9,850 nt of DNA from JAWWBS01 sp033720815 (GCA_033720815.1 JAWWBT010000092.1:1-9850), one strand, 5' to 3'. Numbered from the stretch's first letter, positions 1 through 7,065 are shown. Made by a program: numbers and translations. Notes: generated by a model from the letters alone, not told the origin.

Positions 1-1655
1 CGTTCCAGCGTTTCGATCCCTCCAGCATGGTCACTGTCACCATGACTGGCGATGATCATGTCCGGGACCAGGCCCTTGCCACGCAGGTACGGCAACACGA
101 CCCAGCTCGCCGCGTCTGCCTTGCCGATCCGCGGCCCTGTGTCATACACCAGCGCCGCCGTCGCACTGTGCACGACAACCGCCTGCCCCTGCCCAACGTC
201 GAGCATGGCAACACCAAGCAAGGGACGCTGCGGTACCAGTAGCAGGCTCGGCAGCAGCGGCAGCAAGCCCAGGAAGCGGAATCGCAGCGGGACGGGTAAC
301 GCGAGCAACACCAGCCCTGGCACTGCCAGTGCCAGGAGCGCGGCATCTGCATGTGGCGCCAGCGACGGCAGCCACGCGAGAAGGCTGTCGAGCGTGGCCA
401 CGAGCAACTCGAGCAGCCAGGCCAGCGAATTGAACCAGGTGACCGCGAATCCACTCGGCAACAATACGAGCCCGAGCAGCACGGCGGGCACGATCGCAAC
501 GGCAAACAACGGGATCATCACCAGGTTGGCAGGTATCGAGGCGAGTGGCAGCAAGCCGAATTGCGATAGCACCAGCGGTGCCAGCAATATGGAAAGACCT
601 GCCTGCAGCCGCAGCGCTGCGAGCCATCGCCCTGCATCGCGACGATTGGCTACCAGCAGCAGTATCGCGCCGACTGCACCGAACGAAAGCCAGAACCCGG
701 CATCCAGGACGGCCAACGGGTCTCGCAGGAGCACGAGGCAAAGCGCCACACCGAGTGCCTGACCCCAGTGGAGCCGCCGCTGCAGTAACCGGTAGGCAAC
801 GACGACCGCCAGCATCAGCAACGCTCTCTGCACAGACAGGGAAAATCCGGCGAGAAACGCATAAGCGGTTGCCAGCGCAAGTCCCGGCAGCCAGCGCCAC
901 ACCTGTGGCCGTCGCGATACGCCACACAGCCACCATGCGAGGCCCGCCACAAGGCCGACATGCAGGCCGGAGATTGCCAGCAGGTGCGCCGTGCCGGTAT
1001 CACGCAAGGTATTCCAGTGGTCGGGAGCAATTGCGAAACGTTCCCCGACCGCGAGAGCAACCAGCAATCCCGCAACAGGCCGGTCGACAATCACTTGAAG
1101 TCGTTCCGCTATCACCTGGCGGAGCCGGTCGATCGGGGAAGCCTGGTGACGGACGACATCACCCACATCGCGCAGGTAACCCGTCGCGCCAATGCCGTGG
1201 CGGAACAACCATGCTTCGTAGTCGAAGCCAAACGGGTTCATGAATCCGCGCGGACTACGCAGTTTCGCGGTCACCGCCCGACACTCCCCCGGCTGCAATG
1301 GCGGGTCTGCTGCATAGTAAGCCAGTCGCATCAGCGACGGCAGCAAGGGATCGTCGGGACGGAACTCGAATCTCTGGAACTTCCCGTCTCGCTCGACGAA
1401 ACCATCAATGCAACCGCTGAAACTCACCACGTCGCCATCACGCGCCAGAGGCCAGCGGTCTGCGAGGCGCGCATCCGCGACAAGGAATGCCAGCAAGCCG
1501 CCAATCACGAAGGCTGCAAGCCAGCGATACCGGGAGGAAAGGAACAAGAGTGGAGTGAAAGGAATCGCCAGCGCGAACATGTCGGGATCGGGCAGCTCCG
1601 GTAGCCGGAGAATCGACAAGGACCCGGCGATCAACGCGAGTGCCGTTCGCAACAT
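1..1655 (-). CDS. comEC: ComEC/Rec2 family DNA internalization protein (partial, C-terminus off the left edge)
   Basis: This is an inner-membrane channel that carries single-stranded DNA into the cytoplasm during natural transformation. The minus-strand frame is open from an ATG at 1655 to the window edge, giving 551 residues; the family is usually about 750-800, so roughly 200-250 are missing. Visible in order: a hydrophobic N-terminus with a DUF4131/OB-like soluble part (about 1-210); the competence domain hallmark LLAISGLHVGLVAG around residues 225-238; many Leu/Ala/Val-rich membrane segments (about 225-490); then a metallo-beta-lactamase-like domain with VYDTGP near 504 and the metal-binding-type motif SHGDSDHAGG at 537-546. 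The start is supported by GGGAGG eight bases upstream and a 63-bp divergent gap to the DUF2062 gene. No frameshift is seen in the visible part. Family assignment is very secure; whether this organism is naturally competent cannot be told from here. Confidence 0.95.
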   Translation of the reverse strand, partial: MLRTALALIAGSLSILRLPELPDPDMFALAIPFTPLLFLSSRYRWLAAFVIGGLLAFLVADARLADRWPLARDGDVVSFSGCIDGFVERDGKFQRFEFRPDDPLLPSLMRLAYYAADPPLQPGECRAVTAKLRSPRGFMNPFGFDYEAWLFRHGIGATGYLRDVGDVVRHQASPIDRLRQVIAERLQVIVDRPVAGLLVALAVGERFAIAPDHWNTLRDTGTAHLLAISGLHVGLVAGLAWWLCGVSRRPQVWRWLPGLALATAYAFLAGFSLSVQRALLMLAVVVAYRLLQRRLHWGQALGVALCLVLLRDPLAVLDAGFWLSFGAVGAILLLVANRRDAGRWLAALRLQAGLSILLAPLVLSQFGLLPLASIPANLVMIPLFAVAIVPAVLLGLVLLPSGFAVTWFNSLAWLLELLVATLDSLLAWLPSLAPHADAALLALAVPGLVLLALPVPLRFRFLGLLPLLPSLLLVPQRPLLGVAMLDVGQGQAVVVHSATAALVYDTGPRIGKADAASWVVLPYLRGKGLVPDMIIASHGDSDHAGGIETLE

Positions 1656-1676
1656 GCCCCGCCTCCCTGCGGTGTG

Positions 1677-1682
1677 TATAAT
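1677..1682 (+). promoter_or_regulatory. Candidate -10 box for the DUF2062 gene
   Basis: A perfect TATAAT lies 36 bases before the DUF2062 ATG in the short divergent region. No good -35 is present at 16-18 bp spacing (ATGCCC at 17 bp), and it is not a TGn extended -10, so the promoter would be weak or activator-dependent. A start point 7-8 bases downstream would fall inside the left arm of the adjacent inverted repeat. Confidence 0.4.
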
Positions 1683-1684
1683 TC

Positions 1685-1711
1685 GGCACTGCAATCCTTG
1701 CAGTGCCTTTT
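1685..1711 (+). repeat. Perfect 10-bp inverted repeat with T-tail in the comEC/DUF2062 divergent region
   Basis: The arms GGCACTGCAA (1685-1694) and TTGCAGTGCC (1698-1707) are exactly complementary around a TCC loop, and TTTT follows at 1708-1711. The layout resembles a short intrinsic terminator or attenuator on the plus strand, ending only seven bases before the DUF2062 ATG at 1719. Because it overlaps the expected transcription start, it could instead be a dimeric regulator's operator controlling both divergent genes. The repeat is directly visible; its role is inference. Confidence 0.6.
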
Positions 1712-1718
1712 GAGCATC

Positions 1719-2303
1719 ATGCCGAGAAAATTTCTCAGACGCCACCTGCCGGATCACAAGGCACTGCGCGAGCAGTGGTACCTGCGACCATTCCGTGCGC
1801 TCTTGCATGACCCGGCGCTGCTCTACCCGAATCGGCGCACCGCCACGCGTGCATTCGCAATCGGCCTCTTCTTTACCTTCGTGCCAATCCCGTTGCAGAT
1901 GGCAGCATCCGCGCTGGTCGCACTCTGGCTGCGCGTGAACCTGCCGATCGCGATCGCAACGGTGTGGATCACCAACCCGGTCACGATGGGACCGATCTTC
2001 TACGCGGAATACCGGCTGGGTGCCTGGCTGCTCGACATGCCGCCCGGCGATTTTTCCTTCGAGTTATCAGTGGAGTGGTTACGCGAGGGAATGCTGTACA
2101 TCTGGGAACCGATGCTGCTCGGCACACTGGTCTTCAGCGTCACCTTTTCTGCGCTGGGGTATTTCATCCTGAACTGGATCTGGATGCGTTCGGCGATTGC
2201 GCGCTACCGCGAACGGCCACACCACGGCGGCTTTCATCCGATCCAGCGATTCCGCGAACGCCGCGCGCAGAAATTGCGCGACAAGGAAGGCTCCAGGAAA
2301 TAG
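1719..2303 (+). CDS. DUF2062 domain-containing membrane protein
   Basis: This 194-residue integral membrane protein belongs to the DUF2062 family, whose biochemical role is not established. The N-terminus is basic (MPRKFLRRHLP). A hydrophobic segment with FFTFVPIPLQM lies near 50-61, a second near 64-84, the conserved-looking NPVT motif at 86-89 is followed by MGPIFYAEYRLG, and a third hydrophobic segment covers about 126-156. The C-terminus is short, basic and probably cytoplasmic. The ATG at 1719 was preferred over an in-frame ATG 45 bases upstream because the protein then starts at the usual family N-terminus and the upstream version would span the inverted repeat. The Shine-Dalgarno sequence is poor (a GAG six bases upstream). 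The gene diverges from comEC and converges on lolD with a 3-bp gap. From memory, DUF2062 genes often sit between lol genes and comEC in gammaproteobacteria, which hints at an envelope role without proving one. Confidence 0.88.
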   Translation: MPRKFLRRHLPDHKALREQWYLRPFRALLHDPALLYPNRRTATRAFAIGLFFTFVPIPLQMAASALVALWLRVNLPIAIATVWITNPVTMGPIFYAEYRLGAWLLDMPPGDFSFELSVEWLREGMLYIWEPMLLGTLVFSVTFSALGYFILNWIWMRSAIARYRERPHHGGFHPIQRFRERRAQKLRDKEGSRK

Positions 2304-2306
2304 GGT

Positions 2307-3017
2307 TCAGTCCAGGAGCCGCCCGTCTTCCAGCGTATGCACCGTCTCCATCCGCTCGGCAAGCTCACGATCGTGAGTAACAATCAGCAGGCTGGTACCG
2401 TGATCGGCGTTCAGCTGCATCATCAGGTCGAAGACCTGCTCGCCGTTCTTCTTGTCCAGGTTCCCGGTAGGTTCGTCCGCCAGCACGACTGCTGGCTTCG
2501 TGATCAATGCACGGGCAATCGCGGCACGCTGCCTTTCACCACCTGACATCTCTGACGGCTTGTGTGTCATTCGCTGTTCCAGGCCAACCTGGCGCAACAA
2601 CTCGGCCGCCTGGTCACTGGCTTGCTGGACCGACATGCGTCGGACAAGCAGCGGCATCGCCACGTTTTCCAGCGCCGTGAATTCCGGCAGCAGGTGATGG
2701 AACTGGTAAACGAAACCGAGTGCGGCATTACGCAGCCGACCGCGCTCTGCGTCTGCCAGCGCGGTCATTTCGCGACCATCAACGAAGACATGACCCTCGG
2801 TCGGCGTGTCCAGTCCACCCAGCAGGTGCAACAGGGTCGACTTGCCCGAGCCCGAGGATCCAACGATCGCCGCACGATCACCGCGAGCCAGCGACAGGCT
2901 CACGTCACTAAGCACTTCGAGTTCATGGCCGGCATCGCTGAAGCGTCGCGTCAGGCCCTCGCAGGCAAGTACGGCGGTCTGTTCTGCAGCCTTGTTCATC
3001 GTATTCCCGTCATTCAT
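2307..3017 (-). CDS. lolD: Lipoprotein-releasing system ATP-binding protein LolD
   Basis: This is the ATPase of the Lol transporter, which powers extraction of outer-membrane lipoproteins from the inner membrane for handover to the periplasmic chaperone LolA. The 236 residues contain Walker A GSSGSGKS (53-60), the Q-loop within the LolD-typical stretch YQFHHLLPEFTALENVAMPLL (104-124), signature MSGGERQR (157-164), Walker B VVLADEP (177-183) and the H-loop THD (214-216). The family is usually about 230 residues. Two starts are plausible. The ATG at 3017 has GGAGG nine bases upstream and overlaps the lolC stop by eight bases, indicating translational coupling. The ATG at 2999 begins MNKAAEQ, which aligns better with the Escherichia coli N-terminus but has a weaker ribosome site. 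It is in one operon with the upstream permease. The downstream neighbour is convergent DUF2062, with no terminator between them. Confidence 0.95.
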   Translation of the reverse strand: MNDGNTMNKAAEQTAVLACEGLTRRFSDAGHELEVLSDVSLSLARGDRAAIVGSSGSGKSTLLHLLGGLDTPTEGHVFVDGREMTALADAERGRLRNAALGFVYQFHHLLPEFTALENVAMPLLVRRMSVQQASDQAAELLRQVGLEQRMTHKPSEMSGGERQRAAIARALITKPAVVLADEPTGNLDKKNGEQVFDLMMQLNADHGTSLLIVTHDRELAERMETVHTLEDGRLLD

Positions 3018-4257
3018 AGCGCAGCGCCTCCGCCGGCTGCGTGCGCGCGGCGCGCCATGCCGGATACAGGCCTGCAAGTAACGACATCATGAAAGCCGTC
3101 GTTGCCACGGTCATCACGTCACTCAATTCCATCTTCGACGGCAGGTCACTGATGTAATACACGTCATCCGGCAAGAGGTCCGTAGTGAGGAAGCTCTCCA
3201 GCGCGGGAATGATGTTCTCCACATTCAGCGAAAGCCCGACTCCGCCCGCTACACCGAATGCGGTACCCAGGAGACCGATGAAGGTTCCCTGCACCAGGAA
3301 CAGCGAAAGAATGGAGCCCGGTGTAACACCCAGCGTGCGCAGGATCGCAATGTCGGACTGCTTGTCCTGCACAACCATCACCAGAGTGGAAATGATGTTG
3401 AACGCCGCGACGGCAACGATCAGCGTGAGTATGACAAACATCACCGTTTTCTCGGTCGCGATTGCGCGGAAGAAATTCGCGTGGCGACGCGTCCAGTCAC
3501 TGAGGTAATACTGCCCAGGCAGGTAATTCACGAGCTCGCGCGCAACGCGGCGCGACTCGAACATGTCTGTCAGTTTCAGGCGCACGCCAGTGACCGCCTC
3601 ATTCATGTTGAACAGGCGACGCGCATCATCCAGGTGAATGAACGCCAGGGATCGGTCGTACTCGTACATGCCGACCTCGAAGATGCCACTGACGGTGAAA
3701 CGCCGCATGCGCGGCACGATACCGGCCGGCGTGACGTTACCTTCGGAAATGAGCAGTACCACCTTGTCACCCACTCCAACACCGAGTGTGTAGGCCAGGT
3801 AACGACCGAGAACGATGTTGTATTCCCCGCCTTCCAGCGATTCGAAACTGCCGCGCTGGATGTGGCCGGAAATGTCCGATACATCCTGCTCCCTGTCCGG
3901 CAACACGCCCCGGATGCCGGCACCGGAAAGCTCGCCCGCATTCGACAGCATCCCTTCAGCCTCGATATACGGCGCGGCGCCCACCACATCGGGATGCTTG
4001 AAGGCCGCGTCGTAGACCATGTGCCAGTCATCCAGGCGATCATCCGGGCCGGAGATCGTCGCGTGCGAGGTCATGCTGAGGATGCGCGAGCGCAGTTCCT
4101 CCTCGAACCCGTTCATCACGGAAAGCACCGTGATCAGTGCCATTACGCCCACCGCGATACCCAGCATCGAGATGAGCGAAATCACGGAAATGAAGCCGTT
4201 GCGGCGCTTGGCGCACAGGTAGCGCAGGCCGACGAACAATTCGAAGGGCTTGAACAT
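3010..4257 (-). CDS. lolC: Lipoprotein-releasing ABC transporter permease (LolC/LolE family, possibly LolF-type)
   Basis: This inner-membrane permease works with LolD to extract lipoproteins. The 415 residues show the MacB/LolC layout: an N-terminal amphipathic stretch beginning MFKPFELFVGLRYL, TM1 at about 22-48 ending in the conserved VLSVMNGFE, a large periplasmic domain (about 50-265), TM2 at about 270-295, TM3 at about 316-341, TM4 at about 380-403, and the family C-terminus TQPAEALRYE. A proline-containing stretch VTPAGIVPRMRRF (about 170-182) lines up by eye with the LolA-binding hook region of E. coli LolC. The start at 4257 gives the family N-terminus; an in-frame ATG at 4299 would add 14 charged residues. 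No second LolC/LolE permease follows lolD, so the protein may act as a homodimer like LolF. That is inference; a lolE paralogue could lie elsewhere. It is divergent from the 113-residue exported protein across 206 bp. Confidence 0.93.
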   Translation of the reverse strand: MFKPFELFVGLRYLCAKRRNGFISVISLISMLGIAVGVMALITVLSVMNGFEEELRSRILSMTSHATISGPDDRLDDWHMVYDAAFKHPDVVGAAPYIEAEGMLSNAGELSGAGIRGVLPDREQDVSDISGHIQRGSFESLEGGEYNIVLGRYLAYTLGVGVGDKVVLLISEGNVTPAGIVPRMRRFTVSGIFEVGMYEYDRSLAFIHLDDARRLFNMNEAVTGVRLKLTDMFESRRVARELVNYLPGQYYLSDWTRRHANFFRAIATEKTVMFVILTLIVAVAAFNIISTLVMVVQDKQSDIAILRTLGVTPGSILSLFLVQGTFIGLLGTAFGVAGGVGLSLNVENIIPALESFLTTDLLPDDVYYISDLPSKMELSDVMTVATTAFMMSLLAGLYPAWRAARTQPAEALRYE

Positions 4258-4333
4258 GCGTTTTTCTTCTTGGTGGGTGCGGTGTGTACGGCCCGGCATT
4301 AAAGCATATTTGGGGCGCTGTTACGACGCACGG

Positions 4334-4349
4334 CGTGACTTGAGTCACG
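4334..4349. promoter_or_regulatory. Palindrome in the lolC / exported-protein divergent region
   Basis: CGTGACT (4334-4340) and AGTCACG (4343-4349) form a perfect 7-bp inverted repeat around TG. It is 77 bases upstream of lolC and 114 bases upstream of the 113-residue gene, a suitable place for a regulator site acting on either. A second short palindrome, CCACGTGG, lies at 4379-4386. No T-tract follows, so this is not a terminator. The binding protein is unknown. Confidence 0.35.
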
Positions 4350-4417
4350 GCGCGAAGGAAACGGGCCAAGTTGTTGTACCACGTGGCGATTTCTGGCTGT
4401 CTTATGCGCAAACGCGG

Positions 4418-4426
4418 TGCTATAGT
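4418..4426 (+). promoter_or_regulatory. Extended -10 promoter element for the 113-residue exported protein
   Basis: TGC followed by TATAGT fits the extended -10 pattern (TGn plus a 5/6 match to TATAAT). No strong -35 lies at the usual distance, which is common for extended -10 promoters. It leaves a leader of about 30 bases before the ATG at 4464. Confidence 0.45.
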
Positions 4427-4463
4427 TGGGCCAGAAGTGTTCGTTTCGATGGGAGATGTCGGC

Positions 4464-4805
4464 ATGAATAGCCGCTGGAACATTCTGCTCGCTGCCCTGG
4501 TTCTTGCCATGGTGCCAGCACACGCCGCTGAAGAAGATGATGGCGCGAACCAGGAAACCCGGACCGAGGGTGATGTCCTGGTCGTCGAGGAGATCGAGGG
4601 CGAGCGCACCCGCAGCCCGAAACGTGAAGCCGACTTCCCCGTGCCCGAGCGCGGCATGGACATGGACAAGGTTCGTGACCGCTTTGGCGAGCCCGTGAAG
4701 ACCCACCCCGCCGTCGGTGACCCACCAATTACCCGATGGGATTACGATGGCTACCGCGTCTACTTCGAGTACGACAAGGTCCTCCACACGGTTGTAACCG
4801 AGTAA
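4464..4805 (+). CDS. Small exported protein of unknown function (113 aa)
   Basis: I do not recognise a characterised function. The protein begins with a clear Sec signal peptide, MNSRWNILLAALVLAMVPAHA, with likely cleavage after residue 21 and no lipobox cysteine. An acidic, low-complexity linker (about 22-45) and a charged stretch follow. The C-terminal 50 residues look like a small compact domain: a helix MDMDKVRDRFGEP, then GDPPITRWDYDG and YRVYFEYDKVLHTVV, which reads as short beta strands. This layout resembles small BamE/SmpA-like folds seen in many uncharacterised proteobacterial proteins; that resemblance is by eye only. The start is chosen by GGGAG eight bases upstream and by the signal peptide; in-frame ATGs upstream at 4371 and 4449 would bury the signal. 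It is monocistronic, with its own promoter and terminator. Mature product: about 92 residues, periplasmic. Confidence 0.82.
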   Translation: MNSRWNILLAALVLAMVPAHAAEEDDGANQETRTEGDVLVVEEIEGERTRSPKREADFPVPERGMDMDKVRDRFGEPVKTHPAVGDPPITRWDYDGYRVYFEYDKVLHTVVTE

Positions 4806-4822
4806 TTCGCCCCCACATCGTG

Positions 4823-4851
4823 AAGCGCCCGGCAATGAGCCGGGCGCTTTT
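4823..4851 (+). terminator. Intrinsic terminator after the 113-residue gene
   Basis: An 11-bp GC-rich stem (AAGCGCCCGGC with GCCGGGCGCTT) around an AATGA loop ends in TTTT. It begins 17 bases after the TAA at 4803-4805. Confidence 0.9.
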
Positions 4852-4988
4852 CGTAGTTGTGCCGGGAATCGCTCTTTTTGCTGGACTTGGCGCAACATTC
4901 CCAGTAAACAGTGGCCGGACAAGTGACAGCACCAAGCCGGCGATGAAGGGTCGCCAGCGTGCTGGCAGAGGCAGAGAGAAACATTTCA

Positions 4989-6029
4989 ATGACCACCATG
5001 CTCCCGGAATGGACACCTCAATGGGGTGTCATGCTGACCTGGCCCCACGGGGGAACCGACTGGGCCGGTTGGCTCCCAGAGATCGAACGCGTCTATGGCG
5101 AACTGGCCCGTGAAATCACCGAACGCGAAAACCTGCTGATCGTTGCCAATGATGTGGGCCACGGCTCGGTCATCCAGAACGTGATCACCCGCGCGGGCGC
5201 CATCGACGAGCGCGTGCGCCTCGCCTTCGCGCCTTCGAACGATACCTGGGCCCGTGATCACGGCCCGATTTCCGTCAGGACCGAAGACGGCGAACTCGTG
5301 CTGAAGAATTTCGTCTTCAACGGCTGGGGCCAGAAATGGCCGGCCCACCTGGACGACCAGATCAACCAGAAGCTGCTGGAAAACGGCTGCTTTGCCGCCC
5401 CGCTGGATGGTGTCCCCTTCATCATGGAAGGCGGCGCACTGGAAACCGATGGCCAGGGCACCATCCTGACCACGCGCCAGTGCCTGCTGTCGCCGAAGCG
5501 GAACTCCGGTCTCGACGGACCCGGCGTGGAAAACATGCTGTTTGATCACGTCGGCGCCGAACGCGTGTTGTGGCTGTCGCACGGGCATCTCGAAGGTGAC
5601 GACACGGACAGCCACATCGATACGCTGGCGCGCTTCGCAGACCCGGAAACGATCATCTTCCAGGGTTGCGACGACAAGACCGACTCGCATTACGCGGAGC
5701 TGGCGGCCATGCGCGAGGAACTCGAAGCCTTCCGCACGGCTGATGGCAAGCCTTATCGGCTCCTTGAACTCCCGTGGCCCAGCCCGCAGCATGACCCTGA
5801 AACACATGAGCGCCTGCCGGCAACCTATGCAAACTTCCTCATCATCAACGGAGCGGTGCTCGCTCCCAGCTATGATGACCCTGCAGACGCCAGGGCCCGC
5901 GACGTGCTCGCCGAGGCGTTCCCGGATCGCGACATCGTGATGATCGACTGCCGGCCGGTAATCCGCGGCTTCGGCAGCCTGCACTGCCTGACCATGCAAT
6001 TGCCCGAAGGCGCCATGGTCGAGGATTGA
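4989..6029 (+). CDS. aguA: Agmatine deiminase family protein
   Basis: The family hydrolyses the guanidine group of agmatine to give N-carbamoylputrescine and ammonia, the first step of the AguA/AguB route to putrescine. The 346 residues match the porphyromonas-type peptidylarginine deiminase / agmatine deiminase fold in length. Recognisable elements: WPHGGTDW (18-25), NDTWARDHGP (84-93), the glutamate-containing MEGGALETDGQGTILTT region before residue 165, the GDDTDSHID motif with the probable catalytic His209 (203-211), and the probable nucleophile Cys333 in GSLHCLTMQLP. The start MTTMLPEW is at 4989, with GAGAG ten bases upstream; an earlier ATG at 4959 would add ten residues and lacks support. 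aguB starts seven bases after the stop, which strongly favours the agmatine substrate. The active-site surroundings (GHLEGDDTDSHID, RGFGSLHC) belong to the variant common in gammaproteobacteria rather than the plant or Pseudomonas type, so substrate specificity is inferred from context. Confidence 0.92.
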   Translation: MTTMLPEWTPQWGVMLTWPHGGTDWAGWLPEIERVYGELAREITERENLLIVANDVGHGSVIQNVITRAGAIDERVRLAFAPSNDTWARDHGPISVRTEDGELVLKNFVFNGWGQKWPAHLDDQINQKLLENGCFAAPLDGVPFIMEGGALETDGQGTILTTRQCLLSPKRNSGLDGPGVENMLFDHVGAERVLWLSHGHLEGDDTDSHIDTLARFADPETIIFQGCDDKTDSHYAELAAMREELEAFRTADGKPYRLLELPWPSPQHDPETHERLPATYANFLIINGAVLAPSYDDPADARARDVLAEAFPDRDIVMIDCRPVIRGFGSLHCLTMQLPEGAMVED

Positions 6030-6036
6030 GGACACC

Positions 6037-6927
6037 ATGAAGCAGAAGACGCTCCGCGTAGGTCTCGTGCAGCAATCCTGCAACGAAGACCCCCAACACA
6101 ACCTGAAGGTCAGCATTGACGGCATCCGTGAAGCCGCCGCCGACGGTGCAAGGCTCGTGCTGCTGCAGGAGCTGCATCTCGGCCCGTATTTCTGCCAGAC
6201 GGAAGACACCGATGTCTTCGACATGGCCGAAACGATTCCAGGTCCCAGCACCGACGCTCTCGGCGCGCTGGCGAAAGAGCTCGGTATCGTCATCGTGGCA
6301 TCCCTGTTCGAGCGCCGCGCCGCAGGCCTGTATCACAACACTGCCGTGGTGCTGGAAACCGACGGCAGCATCGCCGGCAAGTACCGCAAGATGCACATTC
6401 CGGACGATCCGGGCTACTACGAGAAATTCTTCTTCACGCCCGGTGACCTGGGTTTCGAACCGATCCAGACATCCGTCGGCAAGCTCGGCGTGCTCGTTTG
6501 CTGGGACCAGTGGTATCCCGAAGCGGCGCGCCTCATGGCGCTTGCCGGTGCGGAACTGCTGCTCTACCCCACCGCCATTGGCTGGGTCGAGGAAGACGAC
6601 AAGGACGACCAGCAACGCCAGCGCCAGGCCTGGATCATCAGCCAGCGTGGTCATGCCGTCGCAAATGGCCTGCCGGTGCTGTCGTGCAACCGTGTCGGGC
6701 ACGAGGAAGACCCTTCCAGCGTGACCTCGGGAATCACCTTCTGGGGATCTAGCTTCGTTGCCGGGCCACAGGGCGAGATCATTGCCGAAGCACCGACCGA
6801 TGAAGCCACCGTGCTTGTCACCGATGTCGACATGGCACGCTCGGAGAACGTGCGTCGCATCTGGCCCTTCCTGCGCGACCGGCGTATCGATGCCTACGAG
6901 GACCTCGTCAAGCGTTATCGCGACTGA
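6037..6927 (+). CDS. aguB: N-carbamoylputrescine amidase (nitrilase superfamily)
   Basis: This cytoplasmic carbon-nitrogen hydrolase converts N-carbamoylputrescine to putrescine, carbon dioxide and ammonia, completing the pathway begun by AguA. The 296 residues carry the nitrilase catalytic triad in the expected order: Glu45 in LLQELHLGPYF, Lys118 in KYRKMHIPDDPGYYEKF, and Cys155 in GVLVCWDQWYPEAAR. The downstream FWGSSFVAGPQGEI segment is also typical. Length and motifs agree with AguB rather than beta-ureidopropionase or aliphatic nitrilases, although the superfamily is broad and the call leans on the neighbouring aguA. The start is supported by GAGG six bases upstream and by a family-typical N-terminus. 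The two genes form an operon with a 7-bp gap, ended by the terminator at 6946-6974. Downstream, putrescine would feed spermidine synthesis; no such gene is in the window. Confidence 0.94.
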   Translation: MKQKTLRVGLVQQSCNEDPQHNLKVSIDGIREAAADGARLVLLQELHLGPYFCQTEDTDVFDMAETIPGPSTDALGALAKELGIVIVASLFERRAAGLYHNTAVVLETDGSIAGKYRKMHIPDDPGYYEKFFFTPGDLGFEPIQTSVGKLGVLVCWDQWYPEAARLMALAGAELLLYPTAIGWVEEDDKDDQQRQRQAWIISQRGHAVANGLPVLSCNRVGHEEDPSSVTSGITFWGSSFVAGPQGEIIAEAPTDEATVLVTDVDMARSENVRRIWPFLRDRRIDAYEDLVKRYRD

Positions 6928-6945
6928 GCTCGCTGCCCTCATGAA

Positions 6946-6974
6946 AAATGCCCGGCATCGCCGGGCATTTATTT
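6946..6974 (+). terminator. Intrinsic terminator of the aguA-aguB operon
   Basis: An 11-bp stem (AAATGCCCGGC with GCCGGGCATTT) around ATC runs into TTTATTT, starting 18 bases after the aguB stop. The complementary strand also ends in a run of T, so it could work in both directions. Confidence 0.9.
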
Positions 6975-7065
6975 GCGCGCAAGCATGGACTCGATGAAAA
7001 CCAGCCGTTAACGTTCTTCCGGGGAGGCCGCTCGCGGCCAGGGATAACAAAACAGGAGAAGAACA

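Noticed and set aside
142..936. Open frame of 264 codons on the minus strand inside comEC
   Set aside because: It is in a different frame from the comEC reading, which carries the SGLHVG and HGDSDH motifs and is open from 1655 to the edge.
4837..5113. Plus-strand frame starting MSRALFVVVPGIALFAGLGA, which looks like a signal peptide upstream of aguA
   Set aside because: Its start lies inside the terminator hairpin, it has no ribosome site, and it runs into the aguA coding region out of frame.
4986..6293. Long open frame of 435 codons on the minus strand opposite aguA
   Set aside because: It is a mirror of a well-supported gene with catalytic motifs. High-GC codon bias leaves the opposite strand open, and the translation has low-complexity composition with no recognisable domain.
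7025..7038. Short inverted repeat GGCCG-CTCG-CGGCC upstream of the 154-aa gene
   Set aside because: Only five base pairs in GC-rich DNA, with no T-tract and no link to a recognised regulatory element.
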